DNA of 64,000 nt from Ensifer sp. LC163 (GTDB lineage: Bacteria > Pseudomonadota > Alphaproteobacteria > Rhizobiales > Rhizobiaceae), in assembly GCF_001695855.1 (NCBI RefSeq), contig NZ_MBSS01000012.1, forward strand, positions 372,001-436,000, given 5' to 3'. The stretch's first letter is position 1; every line of letters starts with the position of its first letter. The notes under the pieces were generated by a model. The model saw only the letters and a list, made by a program, of their open reading frames with translations. It was not told the DNA's origin and ran no database searches. Made by a program: the position numbers and the translations under genes. Shown piece after piece: positions 6,981 to 16,960 of this stretch.

Positions 6981-9916
6981 AAGATGCGCCGAACGGCCTT
7001 CGACAACCGCTTGATATCGGCCTCCAGCGACTTCAAGTCGGGATAGTCCCCTGCCCGGCAGACGAGATCGACGAGACCGGCAGGCGCCTCCTTCGGGTCG
7101 AATTCTCCCTCGATGCACAGGCGCACGATCTGCGACAGCTCGGTAAAGAGGCTCAACGCCTCCATCGTCGTATCGAGATCATTGGGGTTCATCATCGCGC
7201 CGCCGAGAACCTTCAGGGCGTCGGCCGTGTGGGCGCCGGCATCAAGCGGCGGTACGCCCTTGGCGGGCGCGATCAGCGCCAGGTACTGCGCGATGAACTC
7301 GATATCGACGAGGCCGCCGGGGATGAGCTTGAAGTCCCAGATGTCGCTTGGCGGCTTCTCGCTGTCGATCATCTCTCGCATCGAGATCACGTCGGCGCCG
7401 ATCTTGGCGACATCACGCTTCTGGTCCAGCACTTCGGCGAAGATGGCATCGGCTTGCGCCTTCAGGCTGTCGTCGCCGCAGATGCAGCGCGCCCGCGTCA
7501 GGGCCAGATGCTCCCAGGTCCAGGCCTCTTCGCGCTGGTACCTGGCAAAAGCGTTGATGCGGGTGGCGACCGGTCCCTTGTTGCCGGACGGCCTCAGCCG
7601 CATGTCGACCTCATAAAGCACACCTTCGGCCGTCGGCGCCGAGAGCGCGGCAATCAGACGCTGCGTCAGCCGGGTAAAATAGCGCACGGGATCGAGAGGC
7701 TTACCGCCGTCCGATTCCGCAGCCGTGTCGTCATAGTCGTAGAGCAGGATCAGGTCGACGTCGGAACCCGCCGTCAGCTCGTGGCTGCCGAGCTTGCCCA
7801 TGCCGACGACGACAATGCGTCCACCCGGGAAATCGCCATGGACCGAACGCACTTCCGCCAGCACCGCGTCCACCGCGGCAGCGATGATCAGGTCGGCGAG
7901 ATCGGTAAAGGCACGGCCCGCCTGCAAACCCGAGATTGAGCCGGTCAACAGGCGAATGCCGATCAGAAACCGCTGCTCGGCGGCGATGATGCGCAGCCGG
8001 TCGAGGACCTCTTCGTAGTGGCGGGCGCCAGCGACGAAGTTGGCGATGCGCGGCGCCAGATAGTCTCTGGTCGGCAGTTCCGCCAGGAGGCCCGGATCGA
8101 GCATGCCGTCGAACACATGCGGCCGCGCCGCGATGATTTCGGCAAGCCGTGGCGCCGAGGACATGATGTTGACGATCAGGGACAAAAGCCGCGGATTATT
8201 GCCGAGCAGCGAGAACAGCTGGATGCCGGCGGGCAGGCCCGAGATGAAATGATCGAAGCGCAGGAGTGCCTCGTCGGCGCGCCGGCTTTCGCCGAAGACA
8301 CGCAAAAGCTCCGGCGTCAGTTCCGTCAGCCTCTCGCGTGCCTCGACCGACTGCGTCGCTCGGTAGCGGCCGTAATGCCAGGTCCGGATCGTATGCGAGA
8401 TGTCGGACGGCCGCTGGAACCCGAGCTCTCTCAAGGTCTCAAGCGTATCCGGATCGTCGCGCTGGCCGGTGAAGACGAGATTGCCCGTCTCGCTCGAAAG
8501 CTTCGCTTCCTGCTCAAAGAGCTGGGCGTAACGCCGCTCGACCGTGCGCAGGACCTTCGACAGCGCCTTGGAAAAAGTGGACGTATCCTCGAAGCCGAGC
8601 ATGAAGGCGATGCGCTTCAGCTCCGCCTCGGTCTCCGGCAGCACATGGGTCTGTTCGTCGCGCACCATCTGAATGCGGTGCTCGACATCGCGCAGGAACC
8701 AGTAGGCTTCGACCAGTTCGTCTGCCGTCGTCTCGTCGATCCAGCCGGCCTTCACCAACGCGCGCAGCATCGGCTCCGTCGCCTTCAGCCGCAGTTCGGG
8801 CATGCGCCCGCCGGCGATCAGTTGCTGCGTCTGAACGAAGAACTCGATCTCGCGGATGCCGCCGCGGCCGAGCTTGATATTGTGACCTTTGACCGCAATC
8901 TCGCCATGGCCCTTGTGGGCGTGGATCTGCCGCTTGATCGAATGAATGTCGGCGATTGCCGCATAGTCGAGGTATTTGCGAAAGACGAACGGCGTTAGTT
9001 CCTTCAAAAACGCATCGCCTGCGGCGATATCGCCGGCAACGGGGCGTGCCTTGATGAAGGCTGCGCGCTCCCAGTTCTGCCCCCTGCCCTCGTAATAAAG
9101 CATGGCCGCCTCGACCGGGATTGCGAGCGGTGTCGAGCCCGGATCCGGGCGAAGCCGAAGGTCGGTGCGGAAGACGTAACCGTCGCCGGTGCGCTCCTGG
9201 AGAATACGAATGAGGCGGCGCAGCAACCGGCCGAAGGTCTCGGATGCGTCATCGCGATCGACGATGATGCCGGACTGCGGGTCATAAAACACCACGAGAT
9301 CAATGTCGGAGGAATAGTTGAGCTCGAAGGCGCCGAGCTTGCCCATGCCGAGCACCACGACGCCCGAACCAATGCTGGGTGCGGTCACGTCCTTGAGCAA
9401 CAGCTTACCGCCCTGGTGGCCGCTCAGCAGAAGGTGGTCGATCGTTGCCGAAACAGCAGCACCGGCGAATTCGCTCAGCCAGCGCGTCGTCTCGCGACCG
9501 TCGAAATGCCGGGAGAGGTCCGCAAGTGCTACGGCAAAGGCAAGCTCGCGCTTGGCCTTTCGAAGCCGTGTCATGATCTCGGTATCGGCCAGCGCGACGC
9601 CGAGCTCCGCCGGTGTCCAGGCATCCCGCGCCAGCCGGACCCGTTCGGTGAGAAATTCCAGCAGCGGTTCTGACAGGATCTGTTCGAGTATGCCGGGCTG
9701 ACTGCCACCGGTGTCACGCAGGAACGGCGACAAGGCGAAGGCGGCAACGATGAAGGCCTTGAACGGTGTTTCGGACGCCAGCAGGCGGCTGATCTGGTCA
9801 TGGCCCTTGGCCATGTCCTTCAGCACCGACAGCGCGGATTTGGCATCGGCCTGGCTTGCCGGTTTGATCGGCGCCGTTTCCATGCCCCACCAGTGCCCTG
9901 CCATCGTGTCCTGCAT
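6959..9916 (-). CDS. glnE: Bifunctional glutamine synthetase adenylyltransferase/deadenylase
   Basis: About 985 residues and cytoplasmic. It attaches AMP to glutamine synthetase and removes it in response to the PII state. Two nucleotidyltransferase domains are present, each beginning with GMGKLG and followed by the metal-binding D-x-D (SDIDL near residue 205 in the deadenylylating half; SDVDL near residue 718 in the adenylylating half), separated by a helical linker. The start at 9916 is chosen because AGGGGG sits about six bases upstream; eight extra in-frame codons lie before it. It is the last gene of the degP / response regulator / kinase / glnE minus-strand series, 33 bp after the kinase gene. 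The coding end overlaps the convergent pleC-type gene. Confidence 0.95.
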   Translation of the reverse strand: MQDTMAGHWWGMETAPIKPASQADAKSALSVLKDMAKGHDQISRLLASETPFKAFIVAAFALSPFLRDTGGSQPGILEQILSEPLLEFLTERVRLARDAWTPAELGVALADTEIMTRLRKAKRELAFAVALADLSRHFDGRETTRWLSEFAGAAVSATIDHLLLSGHQGGKLLLKDVTAPSIGSGVVVLGMGKLGAFELNYSSDIDLVVFYDPQSGIIVDRDDASETFGRLLRRLIRILQERTGDGYVFRTDLRLRPDPGSTPLAIPVEAAMLYYEGRGQNWERAAFIKARPVAGDIAAGDAFLKELTPFVFRKYLDYAAIADIHSIKRQIHAHKGHGEIAVKGHNIKLGRGGIREIEFFVQTQQLIAGGRMPELRLKATEPMLRALVKAGWIDETTADELVEAYWFLRDVEHRIQMVRDEQTHVLPETEAELKRIAFMLGFEDTSTFSKALSKVLRTVERRYAQLFEQEAKLSSETGNLVFTGQRDDPDTLETLRELGFQRPSDISHTIRTWHYGRYRATQSVEARERLTELTPELLRVFGESRRADEALLRFDHFISGLPAGIQLFSLLGNNPRLLSLIVNIMSSAPRLAEIIAARPHVFDGMLDPGLLAELPTRDYLAPRIANFVAGARHYEEVLDRLRIIAAEQRFLIGIRLLTGSISGLQAGRAFTDLADLIIAAAVDAVLAEVRSVHGDFPGGRIVVVGMGKLGSHELTAGSDVDLILLYDYDDTAAESDGGKPLDPVRYFTRLTQRLIAALSAPTAEGVLYEVDMRLRPSGNKGPVATRINAFARYQREEAWTWEHLALTRARCICGDDSLKAQADAIFAEVLDQKRDVAKIGADVISMREMIDSEKPPSDIWDFKLIPGGLVDIEFIAQYLALIAPAKGVPPLDAGAHTADALKVLGGAMMNPNDLDTTMEALSLFTELSQIVRLCIEGEFDPKEAPAGLVDLVCRAGDYPDLKSLEADIKRLSKAVRRIFQSVVSG

Positions 9917-9949
9917 GCCGTTCCCCCTTGTTCTCCGCAAACCGGTCTA

Positions 9950-11356
9950 TCAGGTCGCGGACGCCGGGAAAACCATGCGTACCGTCAATCCCTTGCCGCT
10001 ACCGGCGTCCTCGGGCTTCGTTGCAACCAGCTCCAATGCACCATGGTGCATTTCCATGACCGCTTCCACGAGCGATAGGCCAAGACCCGTGCCGGGCTTG
10101 GAGCGGCTCTCATCCAGCCGAACGAAACGTTTGACAACGTCGTCGCGCTTTTCCTCGGGAATGCCCGGGCCACGGTCGGCAACCGAGAGGACAACCTTGC
10201 CGTCGCGCCTGCCGAGCCCAACCTTGATCAGTGGCTCGTCTGAGCCTTCAGCGTATTTGATCGCGTTGTCGAGCAGATTGCCGAGCGCCTGGCCGACAAG
10301 CTCGCGATTGCCCGAAATCGCCACGGCGGGAGCCACATCCGCTGTCAGCCGCAGGCCGACGTCTTCCGCGACCGGCTCATAGAGTTCGACGCAATCGGAC
10401 ACGATCTGGGAAAGGTCGACCTCGCTCATCTCGGCGGCAGCCGAGCCCGCTTCGACGCGCGAAATCATGAGGAGCGCATTGAAGGTGCGGATCAGCTGAT
10501 CCGACTCGCCGATGATTTCTTCAAGCGCACCGCGCTGGCTTGTGCCCTTGCGCGCAAGTGCGGCTTCCGCCTTGTTTCGCAGCCGCGTCAACGGCGTCTT
10601 CAGGTCATGGGCGATGTTGTCGGAGACCTGACGCAGGCCTTCGTTCAGCTTCTCGATGCGTCCGAGCATCGCATTGAGGGATTCGGAAAGCCGATCAAAC
10701 TCGTCGCCGGAACCACTCGTCGGCAGACGCTGCGACAGATCGCCCGCCATGATCTTGGTGCTCGCCTCCGACATGCGGTCAATGCGCTTCAGCGCATTGC
10801 GGCCGATTGCAAACCAGATGATCAGCGCACCGAGGCCCATGATGCCAAGCGCTACCATCAGCGCCTGGCGCACCAGGGCGCGAAACTTCTGCGGCTCCTG
10901 CAGATCGCGGCCGACAAGAATGCGCAGGCCGTTGTCGAGCATCAGCACATGGGCAAGTGCGACATGGCTGTCCTTGCGGGTCTCATCGGTATAGCGCTGG
11001 TAGGCGAAGGGCCGCTCCGTCCAGCCCTCGCGATCGAGCAGTCCGGGTTCCAGGCTCGCCACATTGCCGGCAAGGATTTCGCCACTCGGCCCGGCGATTA
11101 CATAGAGATTGGCGCCCGGTTGCCGTGCACGTCGTTCAAGCGAACGCAGCAGGCCATTGATCCCGGCACGGGTATAGACCTGCTCGATCTGGGTCACCTC
11201 TGCGGTCACCGCGTCGCGCGTCTGCTGCTGGAGCAGGCGTTCAGACATGCCGGTGACGTAGAAGACGAGAAAGGCGGCGCAGAGCGAGAAGAGGATCAGA
11301 TAGAGCGCGGACAACCGAACGGCGGTTGTCCTGAACAGGACGCCGAGTTTGCTCAT
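9950..11356 (-). CDS. Two-component sensor histidine kinase, HAMP type
   Basis: The protein is 468 residues. It has an N-terminal transmembrane helix at about 12-35, an extracytoplasmic loop of about 120 residues, a second helix at about 160-182, then HAMP, HisKA with HDLKTPLTRLR (His about 250) and HATPase with N-box LGNLLDNAIKYA and G-boxes DRGPGIP and GTGLGLSL. It partners the OmpR-type regulator immediately upstream, whose stop overlaps its ATG by 4 bp (ATGA). Its position after degP suggests an envelope-stress or cell-surface signal, but the input is unknown. It differs from FeuQ, encoded 8.8 kb away. Confidence 0.9.
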   Translation of the reverse strand: MSKLGVLFRTTAVRLSALYLILFSLCAAFLVFYVTGMSERLLQQQTRDAVTAEVTQIEQVYTRAGINGLLRSLERRARQPGANLYVIAGPSGEILAGNVASLEPGLLDREGWTERPFAYQRYTDETRKDSHVALAHVLMLDNGLRILVGRDLQEPQKFRALVRQALMVALGIMGLGALIIWFAIGRNALKRIDRMSEASTKIMAGDLSQRLPTSGSGDEFDRLSESLNAMLGRIEKLNEGLRQVSDNIAHDLKTPLTRLRNKAEAALARKGTSQRGALEEIIGESDQLIRTFNALLMISRVEAGSAAAEMSEVDLSQIVSDCVELYEPVAEDVGLRLTADVAPAVAISGNRELVGQALGNLLDNAIKYAEGSDEPLIKVGLGRRDGKVVLSVADRGPGIPEEKRDDVVKRFVRLDESRSKPGTGLGLSLVEAVMEMHHGALELVATKPEDAGSGKGLTVRMVFPASAT

Positions 11357-12054
11357 GCGTTGGCGGTCCGGTCGTCCTTGATCATATAGCCGGCGCCACG
11401 CACTGTGCGAAGCAGCGGCAGATCGAAGTCCTTCTCGATCTTCGAGCGCAACCGCGAGACATGCACGTCGATGACATTGGTCTGCGGGTCGAAGTGATAG
11501 TCCCAGACGTTTTCGAGCAGCATCGTGCGGGTCACGACCTGACCGGCATTTTTCATGAGATATTCGAGCAGCCGGAACTCGCGCGGCTGCAGCGGGATTT
11601 CCTTGCCCTGGCGGCGAACCGAATGCGACAGGCGGTCGAGCTCGAGGTCGCCGACCCGATAGACCATGTCCTGTTCCGGCGTACCCTTGCGGCGGCCGAG
11701 CACTTCGACACGGGCGAGAAGCTCGTTGAAGGCATAGGGTTTCGGCAGATAGTCGTCGCCGCCGGCGCGCAAGCCCGTCACCCGGTCGTCGACCTGGCCG
11801 AGCGCCGACAGAATGAGCACCGGTGTGTGGATATCCTTGCGGCGCAATTCCGAGATTACCGACAGGCCATCGCGACGCGGCAACATGCGGTCGACCACGA
11901 GAACGTCGTAGCTGTTTTCACTGGCCATGAAGAGGCCGCTTTCGCCGTCGCTGGCATGGTCGCAGACGATGCCGGCCTCGCGGAACGCCTTTGCGAGATA
12001 GGCCGCTGCCTCGATATCGTCTTCAATAATAAGAATCTTCATACGCGTGACCAT
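11353..12054 (-). CDS. OmpR-family response regulator
   Basis: The protein is 233 residues. The receiver domain begins MKILIIEDD, with the phosphorylatable Asp in VLVVDRMLP (residue 55 from the start used; 51 from the internal Met). The second half is a winged-helix DNA-binding domain with LQPREFRLLEYLMKN and the C-terminal VRGAGYMI hairpin. The ATG at 12054 has a purine-rich GGGATT just upstream and is preferred to the internal ATG at 12042. It overlaps the kinase gene by 4 bp and lies 136 bp downstream of degP, so it may be co-transcribed with degP or have its own promoter there. Confidence 0.92.
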   Translation of the reverse strand: MVTRMKILIIEDDIEAAAYLAKAFREAGIVCDHASDGESGLFMASENSYDVLVVDRMLPRRDGLSVISELRRKDIHTPVLILSALGQVDDRVTGLRAGGDDYLPKPYAFNELLARVEVLGRRKGTPEQDMVYRVGDLELDRLSHSVRRQGKEIPLQPREFRLLEYLMKNAGQVVTRTMLLENVWDYHFDPQTNVIDVHVSRLRSKIEKDFDLPLLRTVRGAGYMIKDDRTANA

Positions 12055-12190
12055 AATCCCGGACCCCTGTCTGTCTCAACCGGTTTCGGTCTCTCCGGCA
12101 ACCGGCATGGCGATCATTTCGCCCCAAACGGTGAGCGCCGCGAAATCGCTCAGATGTCGCGGCGCCCTGGTCATTCATTCGCTGCCGCGA

Positions 12191-13750
12191 TCAACCCTGG
12201 TCGATGGGAAGCGCCACGAAGCGGCTGCCGTTCTCGGCTTCGATCTGGAAGAGTGCCTTGCTGCGGCCGTCCTTCTTGGCAAGGTTGATCACCTTGAGGA
12301 TATCGTCCGCCGACTTCACTTCCTGATTGTTGACGGAAACGATCTTCTCGCCTTGCTTCAGGCCACGATCGCTGGCATCCGAATCTTCGTCAACCGAGGC
12401 AATCGTCACGCCCTTGCCGTCGTCGGAAGGCACGACCGTCATGCCGAGGTCGGCCAAGGCCTGCTCGCTCGACGGCTGGGTCTCCTCGGACTGAGTGCCC
12501 TGATCCTTGGCCGCTTCCTTGTCCTCCTTCGGCAGCGTGCCGATCTCAAGCTTGACGCTCTCGGACTTGCCATTGCGCCACAGCGTGACATCGACCGTGG
12601 TGCCCGGGCGCATGCCTGCGACCCTGCGGGCGAGATCACGCGGATCCTTGATCGTGTCGCCGTTGAGTGCGGTGACGACGTCGCCCTTCTTGATGCCGGC
12701 CTTTTCGCCCGGCGAACCGGCCTGAGGCTCGACGACGAGCGCGCCGCTTGCCTCGGAGAGACCGAGCGATTCGGCGATATCCTTGCTCACCGGCTGGATC
12801 TGAACACCGAGCCAGCCGCGCGATACCGAGCCATCCTTGATGAGGTCGGCAACGACGTCCCTGGCGACGGATGCCGGAATGGCGAAGGCGATGCCGACAT
12901 TGCCGCCCGACGGCGAGAAGATCGCGGTGTTGATGCCGACCACTTCGCCCGAGAGGTTGAAGGTCGGGCCGCCGGAGTTGCCGCGGTTCACGGCTGCGTC
13001 GACCTGCAGATAATCGTCATAGGGGCCGGAGCCGATGTCGCGGCCACGGGCCGAGATGATGCCGGAGGTCACGGTGCCGCCGAGACCGAACGGGTTGCCG
13101 ACGGCAACGACCCAGTCGCCGACGCGCACCTTGTTGTCGTCAGCCCAGCTGACATAGGTGAACTTGCGCTTGTCATCGACCTTGAGCACGGCGAGGTCGG
13201 TGCGGCTGTCCTTGCCGATCAGCTTGGCGTCAAGCTCGGTGCCATCGTTGAGGATCACCGTAAACGCCGAACCGTCGGAAACGACGTGGTTGTTGGTGAC
13301 GAGGTAGCCGTCTTCGGAGATGAAGAAGCCGGAGCCTTGCGAAGTCGGGCGCAGGCGGCCTTCGCCGTGCGGGCCACGACGGCCGGGGCCGCGTTCGGCG
13401 CGATCATCGCCGCGCGGGCCGCCGAATTCCTTGAAGAAGCGCTTCAGCGGGTGATCGTCGGGGAGCTCATCCAGACCGCGACCGCCAAAATCGAAGGTGA
13501 AGTCGCTGCCCTCGTCGGAAACGGGGTTGGCGCGCGACTGGACGCGGACGGAGACGACGGCCGGGGAAACGGCGTCGACGACATCGGCAAAGCTCGGCAC
13601 CGAGGGCGCATCGACCTTGACGGCTTCGGCGAAGGATTGGGTGACCGTTGCCGGCAGACCGGAGGTCAGCATGACGGCCGCAAGACCCGCAACCGTCGAA
13701 GTCTTCAGGACAGTCTTGAGGGAGGGACGCAGGAATTTGGTCGTAAACAT
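12191..13750 (-). CDS. degP: DegP/HtrA (Do-family) periplasmic serine protease
   Basis: About 519 residues with an N-terminal signal region (hydrophobic core about 17-38, cleavage near FAEA). The trypsin-like domain has the catalytic triad His about 155 (TNNHVVSDG), Asp about 185 (SRTDLAVLK) and Ser about 259 (NRGNSGGP). Two PDZ domains follow, one beginning near GWLGVQIQP and the second near GVTIASVDED. It degrades or refolds damaged envelope proteins. An AAGG lies about eight bases before the ATG. In rhizobia this gene follows the cytochrome c maturation genes, as here, where ccmH ends 320 bp upstream with a RIME1 copy between. Confidence 0.95.
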   Translation of the reverse strand: MFTTKFLRPSLKTVLKTSTVAGLAAVMLTSGLPATVTQSFAEAVKVDAPSVPSFADVVDAVSPAVVSVRVQSRANPVSDEGSDFTFDFGGRGLDELPDDHPLKRFFKEFGGPRGDDRAERGPGRRGPHGEGRLRPTSQGSGFFISEDGYLVTNNHVVSDGSAFTVILNDGTELDAKLIGKDSRTDLAVLKVDDKRKFTYVSWADDNKVRVGDWVVAVGNPFGLGGTVTSGIISARGRDIGSGPYDDYLQVDAAVNRGNSGGPTFNLSGEVVGINTAIFSPSGGNVGIAFAIPASVARDVVADLIKDGSVSRGWLGVQIQPVSKDIAESLGLSEASGALVVEPQAGSPGEKAGIKKGDVVTALNGDTIKDPRDLARRVAGMRPGTTVDVTLWRNGKSESVKLEIGTLPKEDKEAAKDQGTQSEETQPSSEQALADLGMTVVPSDDGKGVTIASVDEDSDASDRGLKQGEKIVSVNNQEVKSADDILKVINLAKKDGRSKALFQIEAENGSRFVALPIDQG

Positions 13751-13961
13751 CCGTTTTGCCTTTTCTCTTCCTTGAAGCCGCTGGCAAGCAGCTTCGACAT
13801 CGTGGTTTCGAGCACCGCCGCGGGGGTGGCGATCTCGCTATTGGCTGACTGGAGGAACAGCCGATGACGAAAGGTGTAACGGATGGGACCTTACTGAGTT
13901 CTGTCCGGAAGATGAATTTTTGGTAATGTTGGCGAAGGTTGCCGGAAACGACGCGTTGCGC

Positions 13962-14067
13962 CTACAGCGCCCTGCGTCTTTTCAGACGCATAAAGGTCGC
14001 TGTAGCACTTTGAATTGCTGCATGTTTTCTCCTTGAATCGGCTACGATTTAAGGAAACATGCAGTAG
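13962..14067 (-). repeat. RIME1-like repeat, copy B
   Basis: About 106 bp, opposite in orientation to copy A, beginning CTACAGCGCCCTGCGTC and ending GGAAACATGCAGTAG. Both palindromes are intact. It fills half of the 320 bp gap between ccmH and degP, both minus-strand genes. The rest of that gap (13751-13961) would hold the degP promoter; no clear -35/-10 pair was recognised. Confidence 0.8.
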
Positions 14068-14070
14068 ATT

Positions 14071-14526
14071 CTAGGGCTGAAGCAGCTTCTTCAGCTTTTC
14101 CTTCTCGTCGTCGGAAAGCGGCGTGCCGCGGGATTGTCGACCGCGCCTGAGTGCCGCCACCAGCAGGGTCACGGCGCCGATGAGCAGAAGCAGGACCGGC
14201 ATGCCCCAGAGGATCATGGTCTTGGTTTCGAACCGCGGCTTCAGCAGCACGAACTCGCCGTAGCGGGAGACAACATAGTCGATCACCGCTTCGTCGCTGT
14301 CTCCATTTGCCAGCCGCTCGCGCACCAGAACCCTGAGATCCTTGGCAAGCTCGGCGTTGGAATCGTCGATCGACTGGTTCTGGCAGACCATGCAGCGAAG
14401 CTCGGCCGAGATCGCCCGCGCCCGCGCTTCAAGTGCGGGGTCGGGCAAGACCTCATCCGGATTGACCGCGAAGCTCGGGCCGAGCGACGCCAGAAACAGA
14501 AAAAAGGCAAGCAGCAAACGGTTCAT
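14071..14526 (-). CDS. ccmH: Cytochrome c-type biogenesis protein CcmH (CycL)
   Basis: About 151 residues. The signal peptide runs to about residue 19 (SLGPSFA). The periplasmic domain carries [11 protein letters not shown], the CxxC pair that reduces the apocytochrome haem-binding cysteines. A single membrane helix lies near residues 105-125, followed by a short charged tail. The start at 14526 overlaps the ccmF stop by 4 bp (ATGA), a sign of translational coupling. It is the last gene of the ccmI-ccmE-ccmF-ccmH operon (cycHJKL in rhizobia), required for c-type cytochromes and so for respiration and symbiotic nitrogen fixation in the genus. Confidence 0.94.
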   Translation of the reverse strand: MNRLLLAFFLFLASLGPSFAVNPDEVLPDPALEARARAISAELRCMVCQNQSIDDSNAELAKDLRVLVRERLANGDSDEAVIDYVVSRYGEFVLLKPRFETKTMILWGMPVLLLLIGAVTLLVAALRRGRQSRGTPLSDDEKEKLKKLLQP

Positions 14527-16511
14527 TCGGCCGCCCCCACCGCGATCGTCTTCGGCCGCTTGGCGCGTGTCGGCGCGCCGACACGCAGGCGACGATCGCT
14601 GAGCGAGACGAAACCACCCGCCATCATGAACAGCGTTCCGCCCCAGATGCACAGGATCATCGGTTTCCACCAGATGCGCACGACGATGCCACCCTCGCTG
14701 ATCTGGTCACCAAGAGAGACATAGAGCTGGCTCAGGCCGAACGTGCGGATGCCGGCTTCCGTCGTCGGCATGCGCCGGGCCTGGTACAGCCGCTTCGACG
14801 ACCAGATGTCGGTGACGACGACGCCACCGCTGCTGATGGTGAAATGCCCGGATTCCTCGGAGTAATTCGGGCCACTGCCATTGCGCATGCCATCGAAGCG
14901 CAGGGTATAGCCTCCGGCGTCCACCGTCATGCCCGGTTTCATCTCGACGACGGTCTCGGTCTCGAAAGCGGTGACGGCGACGATGCCGATCAGCGTGATG
15001 CCAAGACCGATATGCGCAAGGGCAGTGCCGAAGGCCGAGCGCGGCAGGCCGGAGAACCGCCTCCAGGCGACGTTGCCCGCAACCTTGCCGAGCCCCGACC
15101 GTAGCGCCAGATCGGTCAGCGAGCCGGCGATCAGATAGACGCCCAACGCAATGCCGAACAAAGCGAGGATGGGCCCGCCGTTCATCGCATAATAATAGCC
15201 GCTGCCGACGACGAGACCGACGGCAACCGCCGCAAACAGCCGCTGGGCGACACCGATGAGATCGCCGCGCTTCCACGCAAGCAGCGGACCGAACGGCACC
15301 GCGAACAGAAGCGGCAGCATCAACAGCCCGAAGGTCATGTTGAAGAAGGGCGGCCCGACCGAAATCTTGTCGCCGGTCAGCGCTTCGAGCACCAGCGGAT
15401 AGAGCGTGCCCGTCAGCACGGTTGCGGTCGCCGTCGTCAGGATGAGGTTGTTGAAGACGAGAGCGCCTTCCCTCGAAATCGGCGCGAAGATGCCGCCGGC
15501 CTTTAGCCGCGACGCGCGGAAGGCAAACAGCGAAAAGGCGCCGCCGATGAAAAAGACCAGGATGGCAAGGATGAAGATGCCGCGGGTCGGGTCGGTGGCG
15601 AAGGCGTGAACCGAGGTCAGCACGCCGGAGCGGACGAGGAAGGTGCCGAGCAGCGACAGCGAAAAGGTCATGATCGCGAGCAGCACGGTCCAGATCTTCA
15701 GCGCCTCGCGCTTCTCCATCACCAGGGCGGAGTGCAGCAGCGCAGTGCCGGCAAGCCAAGGCATGAAGGAGGCATTTTCGACCGGATCCCAGAACCACCA
15801 GCCACCCCAGCCAAGCTCGTAGTAGGCCCAGTAGGAGCCCATGGAGATGCCGGCGGTGAGGAATGTCCAGGCGGCAAGGGTCCAGGGGCGCACCCAGCGC
15901 GCCCAGGCCGCGTCAATGCGACCTTCTATCAGGGCAGCGATGGCGAAGGAGAAGCACACGGAAAAGCCGACATAGCCCAGATAGAGCAAGGGCGGATGGA
16001 TGGCGAGACCGACGTCCTGCAGGATCGGGTTCAAGTCTTTGCCCTCGCCCGGCGCCGGGATCAGGCGGGCGAAAGGGTTGGAGGTCAGGAGGATGAACAG
16101 CGTGAACGCGAACGCAATCCAGGCCTGGACGGCGAGCACGTTCGCCTTCAGCGTTTCCGGCAGATTGCGGCCGAAGGTGGCGACCAGCGCCGAAAAGAAC
16201 ACCAGGATCAAGAGCCAGAGCAGCATCGATCCTTCATGGTTCCCCCAGACGCCGGAGATCTTGTAGATCAGCGGCTTCAGCGAATGCGAATTTTCCCAGA
16301 CGTTGCGGACCGAGAAATCCGACGTCACGTAGGCGAAGGTCAGAACCGCGAAGGCGAAGGCGACGAGCAGGAAGCAGGCAACCGCTGCGCTGGAGGCGAG
16401 TTCCATCAGGGCGCGATCGTTGCGCCTGGCGCCGAGGATCGGCAAGGCGGCCTGCACGAAGGCAGTCGCCAGCGCCAGAACCAGCGCATAATGTCCAAGT
16501 TCGATGATCAT
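14523..16511 (-). CDS. ccmF: Haem lyase CcmF (CycK)
   Basis: About 662 residues with roughly 14-15 membrane helices. The tryptophan-rich [18 protein letters not shown] motif, which handles haem in the CcmF/CcmC family, is clear near residue 230-250, and conserved periplasmic histidines flank it. CcmF joins haem delivered by CcmE to the CxxCH of apocytochromes, working with CcmH and CcmI. It is linked by ATGA overlaps both to ccmE upstream and to ccmH downstream. The C-terminal ~50 residues end in a short basic tail. Length and order are normal for the family. Confidence 0.96.
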   Translation of the reverse strand: MIIELGHYALVLALATAFVQAALPILGARRNDRALMELASSAAVACFLLVAFAFAVLTFAYVTSDFSVRNVWENSHSLKPLIYKISGVWGNHEGSMLLWLLILVFFSALVATFGRNLPETLKANVLAVQAWIAFAFTLFILLTSNPFARLIPAPGEGKDLNPILQDVGLAIHPPLLYLGYVGFSVCFSFAIAALIEGRIDAAWARWVRPWTLAAWTFLTAGISMGSYWAYYELGWGGWWFWDPVENASFMPWLAGTALLHSALVMEKREALKIWTVLLAIMTFSLSLLGTFLVRSGVLTSVHAFATDPTRGIFILAILVFFIGGAFSLFAFRASRLKAGGIFAPISREGALVFNNLILTTATATVLTGTLYPLVLEALTGDKISVGPPFFNMTFGLLMLPLLFAVPFGPLLAWKRGDLIGVAQRLFAAVAVGLVVGSGYYYAMNGGPILALFGIALGVYLIAGSLTDLALRSGLGKVAGNVAWRRFSGLPRSAFGTALAHIGLGITLIGIVAVTAFETETVVEMKPGMTVDAGGYTLRFDGMRNGSGPNYSEESGHFTISSGGVVVTDIWSSKRLYQARRMPTTEAGIRTFGLSQLYVSLGDQISEGGIVVRIWWKPMILCIWGGTLFMMAGGFVSLSDRRLRVGAPTRAKRPKTIAVGAAE

Positions 16512-16960
16512 CGAACGGTTTCCTTCCCGCTGAGTTCGACACCCTGCGCCTTCAAGCGGTCGGCGACATCCTTGGGCATATAGGTCTCATCATGCTTGGC
16601 GAGCACGGAATCCGCAACGAAGACGGAGCTGCCGGCAACGAAAGTGCCCTCGGTGACAACGCCCTGCCCCTCGCGGAACAGGTCCGGCAGGATGCCGGTA
16701 TAGGTCACAGGCACTTGGCCCAGCGTATCGGTGACGGTGAAGGTCACCGTCTTGCCGTCGCCGCGCTTGACCGAGCCGGCCTCGACCAGGCCGCCAAGAC
16801 GGATGCGCGTTCCCGGCGGCACGTCGGCCTTGGCGAGATCGCTCGGCACGTAGAAATAGGCGATCGCCTGGCTGAAGGCGAACATCACCAGGAGAACGGC
16901 AAGCGTCAGAAAGCCGACGCCCCCGCCGATGATCGCCAGTCGCTTCTGTTTGCGCGTCAT
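16508..16960 (-). CDS. ccmE: Haem chaperone CcmE (CycJ)
   Basis: The protein is 150 residues: a basic N-terminus, one membrane anchor at about 9-37, then a periplasmic OB-fold. The covalent haem-binding histidine is His123 in [10 protein letters not shown], with the family's downstream tyrosine present. It receives haem from the CcmABC(D) complex (genes not in this window) and passes it to CcmF. Four-base overlaps with ccmI and ccmF indicate a tight operon. Confidence 0.95.
   Translation of the reverse strand: MTRKQKRLAIIGGGVGFLTLAVLLVMFAFSQAIAYFYVPSDLAKADVPPGTRIRLGGLVEAGSVKRGDGKTVTFTVTDTLGQVPVTYTGILPDLFREGQGVVTEGTFVAGSSVFVADSVLAKHDETYMPKDVADRLKAQGVELSGKETVR

Noticed and set aside
12047-13867. 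Long plus-strand open frame (about 606 codons) opposite degP
   Set aside because: It is fully antisense to the well-supported degP gene, has no recognisable domain and has the composition typical of a GC-rich antisense frame.
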